This document shows, piece after piece, positions 11,477-23,755 of a stretch of 64,000 bases of DNA. The stretch is from contig NC_060116.1 in NCBI RefSeq assembly GCF_021155765.1, forward strand, positions 4,340,001 through 4,404,000. The letters are read 5' to 3'. The notes beneath the pieces are model-generated. The model was given only the letters and a program-made list of their open reading frames with translations, was not told the DNA's origin and made no database searches. This stretch comes from Diprion similis (lineage: Eukaryota; Arthropoda; Insecta; Hymenoptera; Diprionidae). The translations under genes and the position numbers were made by a program. Position 1 is the first letter of the stretch, and each line of letters starts with the position of its first letter.

Positions 11477-13143
11477 CGGCTTGCCGCTACCTTTCCGAGC
11501 CGGTGTGTGATCGAAGCTCTGCTGCCGAAAGGCGGCTACGAGCCGAGTGCTGGTGGTGGTGGTGGTGGTGGTGGTGGTGGGGTTAACATCTGCTTTTAGC
11601 ATGATTGCCATGTATTGATGCGAGTCTTGTGAGCTTATATCACGCAGCGTCTACACAGTATGTGTGTGTATGTGTATATATATATATGTATATACACAGT
11701 TACACATGATATAATATTAGTATAATGTAAGGATGACATTCTAATTCCATAATCGTGAATTCAAAATAGTGAATGTGTATATATTAGAAATTGAAAAATG
11801 TCTCAGATTCGACAAATGTGATATATCGCAATTAAAATTTTTCTCTTTGTAATTTCGTTATCATGTAACTAACGTTGTACAATATACGAATGTTGTACTT
11901 CTATTTGAACCTTTTACTGCGAATTGTTATGTAATCTTGTTTCATTGTCAGTCTGTATTGAGGAAATATTTATACGATGCTGAAAACGCGGTAGTATAGG
12001 TACGTCTTAGGCTGTGCAACTTATGTGACGTACCTACTTTTTGTCATAAATGGCGCGATGTTTTTTTATCTGATGATTATTCACGGATTAATTTCATCGA
12101 TGTCACTGTATATATATTGTGTATAATAGAGAAAACTGCGGGAGCGGTTGAGTAATTTGCAAAATTTATCAGTTCGGTATAATAATATTTATCTCGTTGA
12201 GTGTCATTCTTTTTTATCGCTGTATGGTATATCGTTGTTGTAGAGTGTTGAACCGTATTGCATTATATGTGTATAGATTGTAACGAATTTAAAATTAAAC
12301 ATACGACCTTATTAGCCGCATGGAATGATTCGTAAAAGATAAAGAAAAAAAAACAGCATCGCCGCTTTAAATTCGTTGCATTCGCGCGTCGTTACGAACG
12401 GCTCTCTGAGCGTCGTTCTAAACGTGAAAGATAAAAAGAAGAGATAGGAAGGGGGGAAAAAAATATGAAGTCTTCGCTTATTGCGGCTCGGGAGAAAGTC
12501 GTCGGAATCGTCACGGCCTATTTAACAACGGCGGATCTGCAACTCTATACACTCGCGCAGTCTAGTCTCTATACCGCCGCTCTCTAAATCGAGAAAATGA
12601 AGAAAATTTAGAAAATATATTTACACACGTACGTAGGTACACAGTTTCTAATATAATTTTGAAACTGTACTTTGCTTTAATTTTCCTCCCGTCATCGGTA
12701 CCTTTTCCACTCCTCCCTTCCCTTCTTCCCTTCTCACCCCGTCCATCCACCGCCACGCGAAAAGACAAATCGTTACCTGACTAGAATATCTGCTGCGGGT
12801 GGGTAATGTGTAACTCTAGGGTGCCGAGCGGCGGCGGGGCTTCATGTTGTGATCAATACTATAGATCGAAGACGCAATTTGTAATCGAGGCACCCTTAAG
12901 GAAAGAAAATCATCTGACGCGTCGAGCTGCGTGATACTATGTGTATAATACCTATGTTAATCTATTTATATGTAACATATATACATATCGTACGTATAAC
13001 AAAGTCAAGACTAGTCTAGTAATTTTTTATACAAAGTTAAGGTATGTACTTTAGTATACGTATAATACATTTATTTGTCGAGAGATTTTGGTTTCGCGGG
13101 GATGAATTATACAGCGAAAAGTGATCGCTCGTTTTATCATATT

Positions 13144-13148
<5 letters not shown>

Positions 13149-13192
<44 letters not shown>
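13149..13192. repeat. (AT)n microsatellite
   Basis: About 22 alternating AT dinucleotides, flanked by further TATA-rich sequence. No other function is visible. Confidence 0.85.
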
Positions 13193-13194
<2 letters not shown>

Positions 13195-16100
13195 ATAATT
13201 AAAATATATAAGAATCGTATCATTTAATGCATATATAATACATCATATGTATGTGTATATAATAGTTGATATAAAGCACGGTGTGTACAAAAGTCATAAC
13301 GGGTCGCGCGCCGCGGAAACGGTACTGCGTCCCAAATGGAAACAAGTCTTACTGCCGTGTAAGCGTGCATTATATACACACACGTCTTGTATGCGTATAA
13401 CGTGCAGGTATAACGTGACGAGGAATCAAGTGCTCGTGCTGTCAAGTGGTGATGGTGATGGTGGTGGTGGTGGTGGTGGTACTGCTGCTACCGTTCATTG
13501 TACGAACGTATGAGTTCAATTTCTAATTTTGTAAATTCCTTTTGCCGCGCGCCGCGCTTCACTTCTACAGAGTGACCGTCAGCTGTGAACGTGCCTTAGT
13601 TACATGCATTACACGTTCATGTGTGTATGTGTGTTGGTATGAAAGAAAGAGCTACGGAGAAAGATAGGAAAGAAAGAAAAGATGTAACCCCCCCTTCCTT
13701 TCTCTTACACACAAGCACACATGCGCGTGCGCACGCGAAATCGCAACACCTCGTTCCGACTATATACTACACAATCATCGCTACTGCTGCGCTTCTTTCT
13801 ATACCTATTTGCAATATCGCGCCAAGGAGATACGACCTTGCTAATGTCCTTGCCTCGAGCAGTTCCTTGTAGCTGCTGTGTAATACCCAGTAAAATGGTG
13901 GAGAAGAAGTAGAACATAATGAAACAGAAAAATTCCAGAATATATTCATAATCCAAAGATGACGATCCGTAACGTGATAATATATCAAGCGGCAATTTTA
14001 TTTTCCTGAATTAAATGTGCATATTAAATTATAACTATTTTATGTGATTGAGGTTATAATGAAAAGATCGTCAGATACACTTCTAAAACATCAACTGAAG
14101 AATTGATATTACAAGTTTCGGTCTTCTTGATGACGTAAATTGATATTATGATTGAATATTATTTATTCACTATTCTTCATAAATTTCGAAAATTGTATGA
14201 TAGTGAAAAATCAACTTAACGTGATATTCCACTTAACGTAGTACGCTTATCTTTTGCCAGAATCTTCCTTTTTAACGTAAACAAAAGTTTTTAGGGTAAA
14301 AATCGCAAATTATTTTTCTCTAAAACACACTATTATACATAGTTATAATAAATTTGATCAATATTGAACGATATGTGATTTTTGTCTGCTTTTGAGAACT
14401 GACATTTCAGTTTAAGGGAACGGGATTTAGCACAGTCACTTTTTTTCTACTACACAAGTTTTCATCATTATAGTCTCTCTCTTATAATGAATAAATTCAA
14501 GCCGAATTACGAACTGGTTCCAAGTTCCATCGTCATCCATAAATAAAATACAACAATTCTTTTCCAATCTGCTTTCAACGCATGACTTTCATCTGTATAA
14601 ATGGATCTCTGCGTTCTTCGCGGTGCTGTTTACCACGTATTGTACACTCTATGTATTTTGTTGGTTGGACGGAGGAGAGCAAGTGTCCTAAGCTAGACGA
14701 TGGTGGAGGCAGGCATGGTGGGCTAGCTGCCTAGCTGGAGTTCTTTGTAGGTACTCGAACCTACAGTATAACGCTATAATGCTTTGCTACATGCTATACT
14801 TGCAGGTATACTGTACTAGTACTATTTCCGTTAGTCAGTCTATCTTCTCCGTTGTACTAGACGTTTTTTTTCTCTTTTATTTATTATTATTATTATGGGT
14901 TTTTTTTCTCGTTTCGCTGGTTTGTTTTCTATCCGTAACGCTCCGTTATATATATATATATATATATATGTATTTACACGGTCACGCTCACACCACCAAC
15001 CATAGTATACCCCATATTATCACAGTTCGCTCGCGTATTAATACGTGTGTAATGCACGTACGGAATTAAATATTGAGAAACTTGTCCTTGAGTGTTGGCT
15101 TGTTTAGTGGAATCGCGTTTAACTTGTTCACGTAGTTATGTTGAATACACTATACATGTATCGTATGTAAGTATAACAAGTCTTGAGTATTATACATACA
15201 CACGTGTTAATACTGGTATAAAATTCGAATGTATAATATAATCGAATGAAAAAACTATTATACATGTACCTACCTGTAATACCTATATCTTCGATGCATA
15301 CTTATAGTAGCGATAGTAATATGTAATAAAACAATAATATAACGTTATAGTTGTATTAAACGCGTCGACTTTCGTTTTTTGGCTACGATCGATCGTTACG
15401 TTGTTGTCGCGCGTCGTCGTCGATCACTTTTACAATACAAGTTTGCAACGTTTATATCCAACGTATACGTATACAGATTGAGACAAGTACCTATACAGAA
15501 TCATTTGTTTTCAATATAATATCTATATGTATAATACGAAACCACAGTCGTGTATAGCCTTGAAGGATGTTTGTGGTTATTTATAATCTAATAAGATCAC
15601 AATATTACGTCGTAGGTGCAGGTGACATTTTCCATCCTACTGCATGTGATATGTGCACGCAACTGATGAATTATACCTATGCATATAGGTATGTAACATG
15701 TACAACCCCACACAGACACACACACGCGCGCACGCACATATGCATACGTGCAGTTAGCAAGATGTTTTCACGATTTATATTGTGCCTATTGTATTATATG
15801 TATATATACGCCGAATATTTAACTGTAAACTATTCGGTAATTCTTTTTGCCCTGTACATTCCATCCAAGGTCTTTCTCGAGGCGCTCGTGACCAGCGAGG
15901 ATCCTACGAGTTGTAGTTACTTTCCATTTTGATTTGCGCAACAATAACGACGACGACGACGACGACGCCTGTTAGGCACTTCTAGCCCTGTAAACTCGTA
16001 CACAGCATTGTTTTCATAGATACAATATTGTCATTGTATTTATTTCTTTTCCCTTTTTTTTTTTTTTATTAATTTTTTTTTTTGTTTCTCTCATTTTACG

Positions 16101-17876
16101 TCGATCCGACGATTTCTGTTGATACACATACATATGTCGTCGCATTTAAAGTTGCGAAATGGTTAGCGGTGACGAATTAAAAAATTGTTATCTGCAGTAA
16201 GACAGACTTTTGCTCTGGAAAATCGAACTTTGTCGTATCATGTAAATTGTACATTATAATATGTCTTTATAATACATATATGTATATGTTATTATGCACT
16301 TTGAACAAGTGAACGTCACTTACCCACCTGAAGCTATGTATTTGCTGTAGTATACAATATACCGCTAACTTCGCAGCGGTTAGGTAACGTGTCTCAGCAT
16401 TTTTCGCTCCCAGAGAAAGTTAACTCAACCACTGTCCGATCTCTAGTTTTAATAGCCAGCCTTAGTATCGCATCGTTCACGGGAAGCGCGTGCATGAAAC
16501 TTGTTTGCATACATCTAACACGAATAGACACACATACACACCTACATACACCTATATACGTGGACTATGTAAAGAATTGTAAATATAGAAGTATTTTTGT
16601 GTCAAGAGTGTGAATATCAGCTCTTGTATAATAGTATATATAATTTTAACTTTGCATGCGGTAATCCTTATCTGTCCTGTGCACGAACGCCCGCAGTATG
16701 TATGTAAAATATTAACAAAATGTGCAACGGGTTGCATTTTTACCGATCCATGAAATGCCCCTCACTCCCCCCTTCTCCGAGCGCGCCTCAGGCCGCGACG
16801 TAGGTCAGGATTTTCTCTACTTCGGTGATGGAGAAAAGCAGTGTTTTCGGGTGATTTACACTAGCGCTAAGGGGGTTTTGATTTGATGATTTTATAAGCT
16901 TGCTTGTGTGCGCGCGCGGTATATGCCCTGTTGTTGTCAGATAACTGCTGTACCTCTGTGTGTGTGTGTGTGTGTGTGAGAACGTGTGGATGCGTAGAGA
17001 AGGTGGTGTATACGTGCAGTAGATCTGTATGTATAACGGTGGCCCGGTGACAGCGCCATACCAGCGCATATTGTACGAGTACCGTGTGTATACCTAACAG
17101 TCTGAACACAAATCGATTGAATCCTCGGGGCTATATAGTATAGAGACGAGGATATGGTTTGGCTTCGTTGTTGAATCGATTGTAACTCGTCTCTGTATTA
17201 CGATTTATTTAGAACCTGTGTATTATGAACTTGTCGTGTATATCTAAGGTATTGTTTATACGTGTATGGAAAAATTAATTCGAATCTATTACAGGCAATG
17301 TATGTATGTATGTACATACATGTGACGTACCTATGTAGAGTAGGTAGAGTGTTTCGATGGCTGTTGATGCAGTTATTGCGGATATTCCATAATCATTAAA
17401 GACTTTGTACAAATAAATTTTCGTGTAAGCTGATGAAGAAGTATAGAGAGAGAATAAGAAAAAAAAATCTTTTACACGAAATATTAAGACATTGTGTGTA
17501 TAAGATATTCCTATGCGTTATATATATAGTAAATTAAATTTATACAACGTTTTTGAGATTAGAGTCACCAATATAATCGTCGGAATTTAGTTTTAAACTC
17601 GTATTTTCTTTTTTTCAAATATAACCTGACGATACACGTCTCTAGAGACCATATGCAACTAGTGTATAAATCTCGTAATTTTTGAGGAAACGAGCCTTTT
17701 TTCAAAAGCCTTCGTCAAACTGTACCTACCCCCCCCCCCCCCCTCCCCCCTCCCTCCACCTCTCTCTAAGCGCATGCATGTACGTAGTATACGCGTGAGA
17801 TCTATTTTCGACGAACGAGGGTCAGACACTTTTGGGCATACCGCATGCGTGTGGGGAAGTCACTTCCGACTTCTCC

Positions 17877-17884
17877 TGACGTCA
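17877..17884. promoter_or_regulatory. palindromic CRE TGACGTCA
   Basis: Fourth full CREB/ATF palindrome, about 290 bp upstream of the taranis coding exon. Confidence 0.4.
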
Positions 17885-18175
17885 CATCCTTCTTCTCCAC
17901 GAGCCAAATGAACCGAATCTCGTTGAACGTAAAAGTAAAAAAAGAGAATCATTCCTGAGTGTGGCTAACAATAAAATGCTTAGAGGACGTCGCACTTTTG
18001 CCGCTACATTATTTTATGTGTAGAAAGTTACTCGCGTACTTGCGACAATATCGTATAAAAGGTATCGCGATTGTTGTTGCAGATAAGATTTCGATTCACC
18101 TATAGATATAATACGTTTATGTAATAAATTCATGACTAACGAGGTGTTGTTGTTATTTTTGTTACAGACGTTAAG

Positions 18176-19105
18176 ATGAGACTTGAAGAAGATTTGGTTA
18201 TACGGCGAAGTCGTCCTACAATGATTTCGGCGAAATATCGAGCTCGCGAGGAACGTCGTCGTTTGTTGAAGATATCAGCTGGTAAACTGCGACGTATAGA
18301 AGATCCGGAAGCGAGTCTTTGTCGATCTGTATTGATCAATAATGCGGTCAGAAGATTGCAGAGGGAAAATCGTGATGAGAAATCGAGGAGCTACGGGTTG
18401 TCTGTTACTTACTTGGATGATTCATCGAAGGAAAATAGCCTGCATGGAAATATGAATATAGATAATATAGAGAATGATGTGTTGCAAAGGAAACGGTTGG
18501 GCGACGATGACCAGGATATGACCATTAGCCACAATTCAAGTCCGAAGAAACAACGCCACGACGATTTGGATTTCCAAGACGATGTTTTTAGCGATTTTTA
18601 CATCCTGCCACCGACGCCTAGACTCTTATCTCATATCGATGACGTTGTGATACCTCAGGTTGATAGTATAAACGATGTTTCGATTAATAACGGTATGGAC
18701 ATTGTTGAAAACCGTTTGAACATTAACATTGACTCGTTAAACCCTACTAAAAGCCGACTAAGCTTGTCTGACAGCAGTAGTTTATTCCTAAACGATATTG
18801 CCGAAAGTTCTTTGAACTGTAACGAGAACCTATTGAGGACATCGGACAGCCGATTATTCTCCACAGAATCTGCTATGATGGATGTTACCACGGACGGTCA
18901 TGACGTATGCGACGGCGAGAGGATCACAGAATTTTCAAGGTTCTCCGAATCCGCGAAAACCCTCGAAGAGCGGCTCGTCGACCTTCAATCCCTCGACGAA
19001 CATTACGACTTGTCAAAGTTTGAACGCAACAACAATCAAAGCTGCGGCCGAGCCTTCCACGATATACAAACATTTCATAGTCTCGTACCAGGTTTAGAAA
19101 CATAG
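18176..19105 (+). CDS. tara: SERTA-domain protein, taranis-like
   Basis: A single coding exon for 309 residues. The SERTA domain occupies about residues 26-66; its signature is the ISAGKLRRIEDPEASLCRSV segment followed by LINNAVRRLQRE. SERTA proteins (Drosophila Taranis, vertebrate SERTAD/CDCA4) are nuclear transcriptional co-regulators linked to trithorax/Polycomb function and E2F-cyclin control. The rest is serine- and aspartate-rich and looks disordered, with a charged C-terminus. The start is the first ATG after the splice acceptor at 18,167; an in-frame stop lies in the inferred upstream exon. The N-terminal basic stretch RAREERRRLLK could aid nuclear import. Family membership is firm. 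Orthology to tara specifically, as against another SERTA paralogue, is inferred from insects usually having one such gene. Confidence 0.8.
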   Translation: MRLEEDLVIRRSRPTMISAKYRAREERRRLLKISAGKLRRIEDPEASLCRSVLINNAVRRLQRENRDEKSRSYGLSVTYLDDSSKENSLHGNMNIDNIENDVLQRKRLGDDDQDMTISHNSSPKKQRHDDLDFQDDVFSDFYILPPTPRLLSHIDDVVIPQVDSINDVSINNGMDIVENRLNINIDSLNPTKSRLSLSDSSSLFLNDIAESSLNCNENLLRTSDSRLFSTESAMMDVTTDGHDVCDGERITEFSRFSESAKTLEERLVDLQSLDEHYDLSKFERNNNQSCGRAFHDIQTFHSLVPGLET

Positions 19106-20566
19106 GAAAAATAACACAATACATAAATTTTATATATATATATATACATATATGTACATGTATGTGTGTGTGTATATATATATATAATTTTTATCTACAT
19201 GTAATGATAAGTATAATAATTATAATCACAGTTGTATTCAAACTGTATACATATTATACAAAGTTGATACAAAAAGGGTTGTTGTTCCGACGAGGAGTAT
19301 AGTTTCTCTGTGCAATCGAAATGCTTTTTTTTTTCCTATTTTCCTTTGATAGGTCGTTCTTTTTTCAATTCTTTACTCAAAACTAGTTGAAATATTCATG
19401 CAATGGCAATTCGGATATTACTATACATACGTTATCTCTCTATATTTCGGTTAGACTTTTTTTTTTCTCTTCTGATTAATCAGTTTTACATATAATATTA
19501 CGCATGGCGAAGCGTACATATAACGCGCACAAAGAGAAGAAAGCAAGAGGGGAAACCAAACCATTTGTACGAAGCAAACTTGTAGGTTGCGTTAGAATTT
19601 TCGTTTACTTGATTCTTTTGTAAATTTATTTTATTTAAAATAAAATCATGCCCGTCCATTGGCATGGTAGTTTCCTTGCAAGCTATGACTTCTCTGGTAT
19701 AAACAATTGTACACGTGTATACTTTACCTACACATATTGTTTGTATATAAATATATTATATATATTAAAACAAAACGAAAACAAAAACACACAAAAAAAA
19801 TAAAATAAAATAAAAAAAAAATCGAAAATACTTTTTTAAATCATGTTGACACACAAAATGTATATTAGAATATTGATGAGTGAATGGGAAAAAATTTACG
19901 AATGAGGGAAGAATATAAGGCTAATTCAGTAAGACCACGTTGTACATAAATAAATATAACGCTTCTTAAATATTTCGATTCATTTTAAACAATACCATCT
20001 AATAGACCTAGGATTATGTTTAATATTGTTGTCTGTATTGTTCCATTAATTTTAACGTTAACTCATTAATTATTTCCAGAATGTATTTGAAATTTATGTC
20101 AAATTTTTTCGTTTGTTCTAGAAAGTGTAGTATTGAATTACATATTTGAATTTATTGATCGTTTTTTTAATCAATTTATCGGTTGGTATTTTCTCTTTAT
20201 TTTTTCTCGTGCACCTAGAATTGCTTGTCTTTTTTTATTTATACTAATATCATCTGATAAAATGGCATGCGGCCGAGTACTAAGAGCTGAATAGATATGT
20301 ATTCTGTTATCTCGCGAATAAAACAAAAAAACATTTGGATTCAATGAATCGCATGTATTTAATACGAAAAATTTTGTACTTAAGAGTTGCAAATTATCAA
20401 AAAAGAGGAAACATGCGCGGCCGTTTTTAGACATGAATATAATGTTAATGTACAGTACAACTGCAACATACATATTCATATATCAAAGAAATTTCACATA
20501 CGTTCATTGCTGCTGCTGCTATCACTATTATGATTATCAATATTATTATTACTATTATTACTATTA

Positions 20567-20624
<58 letters not shown>

Positions 20625-21632
20625 ACTTTCGGTTTTTACCTGCATTAAATATTTCGATACAAAAGTACAGCTAGAAAAAATATAAATATATGCAGTTATA
20701 TTTTCTGCTCGTCTTACCATTCTAAATCGGCTTTCAAAAAAGGAAGAAAATCAAAGAAACTCTTTGGCTGAATTGCAAAGAATAATTCTTGGCGGTAATT
20801 AGAATTTGGCTCGTATTTGGAAACGTTTAAAACAACATTGTTATATTATGATGATTATTTTGTTCTGTTGAATCAATGTTTTTTTCCCATTATCGATTTA
20901 TCGGAAAATTTCGACAATGACCAAAGTGAGCAGTATCTAAAGTAGACTTCCAAGCTTCCAGTTAGTGCCCAGGCTGTGGTTAGCATGGCTTTGATGCGCC
21001 AAGTTTTGTCTGAATGTTTTACAAATTTAAGAAACGAACAAAAATAAAGTGTAAATTTTGTAAAATTATACGAACAAAAGAAAACGTAATATGGAAATGA
21101 AATTTTAAAAAGTGGCCCAATATTCTGTAAATAGCTATATATTAGCCCATATGTTAAATAGTTATGTATAAAATTTCATACGTTGTGTAAGTTATAGGAC
21201 TAGTTACATGAAATCAGTTACCAATTATACGAAAAAAAATTCGAATAAATCTATAAAATATTATTTTCTTGATGCTAATTGATCACTTATGACTATGTAT
21301 AATTAAGCTCTTTATTACTTGACCGAAATTTAACGAGGTGGCGTAGTAATCTCTACCTATAAGAGAATGCACGCGATATACACTTATGAGTTGTTTTTTT
21401 TTTTTTTTTTTTTTTCCACCACTATTATCGCTCACTTCAGCGTACTCTACTGGAAATAATACTAACTATCTGTCTTTTTTTTATCCTGTATCATATCCGT
21501 CGAGCAATTGAGAACGAAAAATTTACCGCTAGGTTCGTACTTGTACCGAAAGGCTCAAGTTAGGCTACGAAATTTCGATGGCTTGTTTCTCTGAATATCT
21601 TATAGTCACTGGTTGAATTCAACGGTGGAAAG
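19106..21632 (+). other. taranis 3' UTR and intergenic DNA
   Basis: No coding region. The first part is probably taranis 3' UTR, with AT/GT microsatellites just past the stop and a poly(A) signal AATAAA at 19,639-19,644; further A-rich signals near 19,800 and 19,945 could be later ends. An ATT repeat (about 20,521-20,622), a poly-T run (about 21,392-21,415) and a CTCF-like AGGTGGCGT (21,336-21,344) precede the next gene. Confidence 0.5.
20569..20622 (+). repeat. (ATT)n microsatellite
   Basis: About 18 pure ATT units, preceded by imperfect ATT/ACT units from 20,521. It gives rise to spurious poly-Tyr/poly-Ile open frames on both strands. Confidence 0.85.
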
Positions 21633-22820
21633 ATGGCGGCTCTGAAGGAAGTGGTGTCACTATATCAAACTTTAAAGAGCGAATGGACAAAGAAACCGTG
21701 TAATTTACAGCAATGCGGTCAAATTTTAAACAAATTAAAGGTAAAAGGTATTTTTTTACGTTATTTACATTTACATTTGTGATCCATGTACCATCGATGC
21801 GTAGATCTAACCTATTTCGTTATGTGTCAAAGTGAACAATCATCCTCCTTTAGTTACATTTGCAAATGTATTGTTAGCAATATCCGAATTAATGTTTGTA
21901 CATCTGATGGTATATCATGTTTCAGCGCATAAAGTACTGCTGATTATTATCATTTCATCATGCTATCGTAATGTTGAATTGACAAATAATTCAACTTTTT
22001 TCCATAGATTGGCTTGACGCAGTTGATGTTTTTACCTACATCAAATAGCAGCGCTTCGCAAAAGGAACTTCTAATCGCCCGTGAGTCACTGTTCACTAGA
22101 AAAGTTGAGATTACTTTATTTTTGTTATTAATTTTCAAATCTACCTTAAAGATTGTTCTCATTAAATACTACAAATTACTTTGTGTGGTTTGAATTAAAG
22201 GTGATATTCTTGAGATTGGAGTACAATGGAGTATCGCTACGGAGGATATACCATCGTTTGAGCGTTACATGGCACAATTGAAGTGTTATTACTTCGATTA
22301 CAAGTTGGAGTTACCCGAATCTGCGTACAAGTATCAGCTTCTGGGATTGAACCTTCTGTTTCTGCTGTCTCAAAACAGAGTAGCAGAATTTCACACCGAG
22401 CTGGAATTACTTCCTTCGGATCAAATACAATCAGATGTTTACATCAGACATCCTCTGAGCTTAGAGCAGTATTTGATGGAAGGTTCATACAACAAAATAT
22501 TTCTCGCCAAAGGGAATGTCCCTGCAGTGTCCTACAACTTTTTCATCGATATTTTATTAAATACAATTCGGGACGAGATTGGTACTTGTATGGAAAATGC
22601 ATACGATAAAATATCTGTCAAAGATGCCTTGAGGATGTTAAATCTTACAACAGAAAGAGAAATCAAAACATTTGCCACGAAAAAAAATTGGAACCTTGGA
22701 AATGATAGCTATTTTTATTTTGGAATACCGAATGAGAAAAAATCTGAGGAACCAATTCCCAGTGCCGATTTGGCTACTTTGGCAATAGACTATGCAAGGG
22801 AGTTGGAAATGATAGTGTAA
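21633..22820 (+). CDS. Rpn12: 26S proteasome subunit Rpn12/PSMD8
   Basis: Three coding exons (21,633-21,740; 22,008-22,080; 22,201-22,820) join to 266 residues, the usual length of insect and vertebrate PSMD8. Rpn12 is a lid subunit of the 19S regulatory particle and helps complete lid assembly. The long last exon carries the PCI-like CSN8/PSMD8/eIF3K helical domain, with segments such as [35 protein letters not shown] and [18 protein letters not shown] that are hallmarks of the family. The start ATG sits in AAGATGGCGGC, both a good Kozak context and a YY1-type motif often found at housekeeping starts. All introns are GT-AG. An AATAAA begins only six bases after the stop (22,827-22,832), so the 3' UTR may be very short. 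Confidence 0.95.
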
Positions 22821-23755
22821 ATCTTTAATAAAGAAATATAATAAGAATTATAAGAAATCTTTACTTGCTATACTTGAAATTTGTATTTAAGATTGAATAA
22901 AAAAAATGTCCAAAATTGATTTCTCGTATTTGTAAGATACTAAAGTATGTTACTGGCGCTCGAAACAAATGTGACTCATTCAAATGATACAAATTATTCT
23001 GATACAATGTGTCTAATATATTCAATCATTTAGAGGTGGCCACATGCAATTAAATATTTTAGTACAACGAATAGGAGAGTCACAAGTAAAATTTACACAG
23101 CTGAATATTGTTTGATTCAAAGAAGGAATAGTAATAGATCTAAAAATACTGAATTTGAAAAAAAAGGTAATGTTTGTCAAGTTTCGTATTTTAGAAAATT
23201 ATGGAAAGTTGAAATGCCGTTGAATAAAATTCGCTCGAATGGAATGCTCCGATGCAGTCGAGAGACCCTGGTGATTAGTTGTGTTACGCTGATACTGCCT
23301 GCATGATTTCCACACGAGGTGGCGCTACCTGCTCAAAATGGCTGACCAGAATAAATATGGAAGGGAAAATGAGAACAACCAATCGATGTTTACCCTTCTA
23401 AACATTGTTTATGAAACATTACATGAATGAGAATGGAGAGTAGGAAAAATCCATAAGCTCTATGTAATCGTTGTACGGATAACCTTTTCCCTCGTCACTG
23501 AAAGTCGTAGCTCAAATCGAGAGCTGTTACCTCTAGCCGGAGTTCTCGATCTGCGCCATGACAATAAGTTTGATAATTTCGTGACGACTTGCCGTCAAGT
23601 CCACAGTATCTAGTTATGAGGATCTTGACTAGAAATTATATCTGTGTCAAGTTTAGTGCTGTACAGTGAACTCGGTTGACAATAATAACTCGTGATAAAT
23701 TCAGGCATCAAGTTAGCCTACAACTCTTATCATTTCGTTTGATACTCCAGTGGTA
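22821..23755. other. Rpn12-NFRKB intergenic region
   Basis: Holds the Rpn12 3' end (second AATAAA near 22,895) and the promoter side of NFRKB. A CTCF-like AGGTGGCGC lies at 23,317-23,325. An acceptor-like CTCCAG at 23,745-23,750 just before the NFRKB ATG suggests a 5'-UTR intron whose upstream exon I could not fix. Confidence 0.45.
23317..23325 (+). promoter_or_regulatory. CTCF-like core AGGTGGCGC
   Basis: Reads CACACGAGGTGGCGCTACC, close to the conserved AGRKGGCR core of the CTCF recognition sequence. It lies about 430 bp upstream of the NFRKB start, between two tandem genes. Motif match only. Confidence 0.35.

Larger units (their letters stand above)
8545..18167 (+). other. tara: inferred long first intron of taranis
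   Basis: About 9.6 kb between the inferred donor at 8,545 and the clear acceptor before the coding exon. It has no coding sequence. It holds CRE palindromes, a TAAT-rich block (9,614-9,650) and many microsatellites: TTC at 10,138-10,192, poly-T at about 10,858-10,880, CGA at about 11,406-11,426, GGT at about 11,550-11,580, AT at about 13,149-13,192, GGT at about 13,457-13,480, CGA at about 15,948-15,966, GT at about 16,960-16,978 and a C tract at about 17,730-17,751. Large regulator-filled first introns are common for developmental genes, so enhancer content is likely but unproven. Confidence 0.4.

Noticed and set aside
20433-20720. Poly-Tyr and poly-Ile frames
   Set aside because: Products of the (ATT)n microsatellite.
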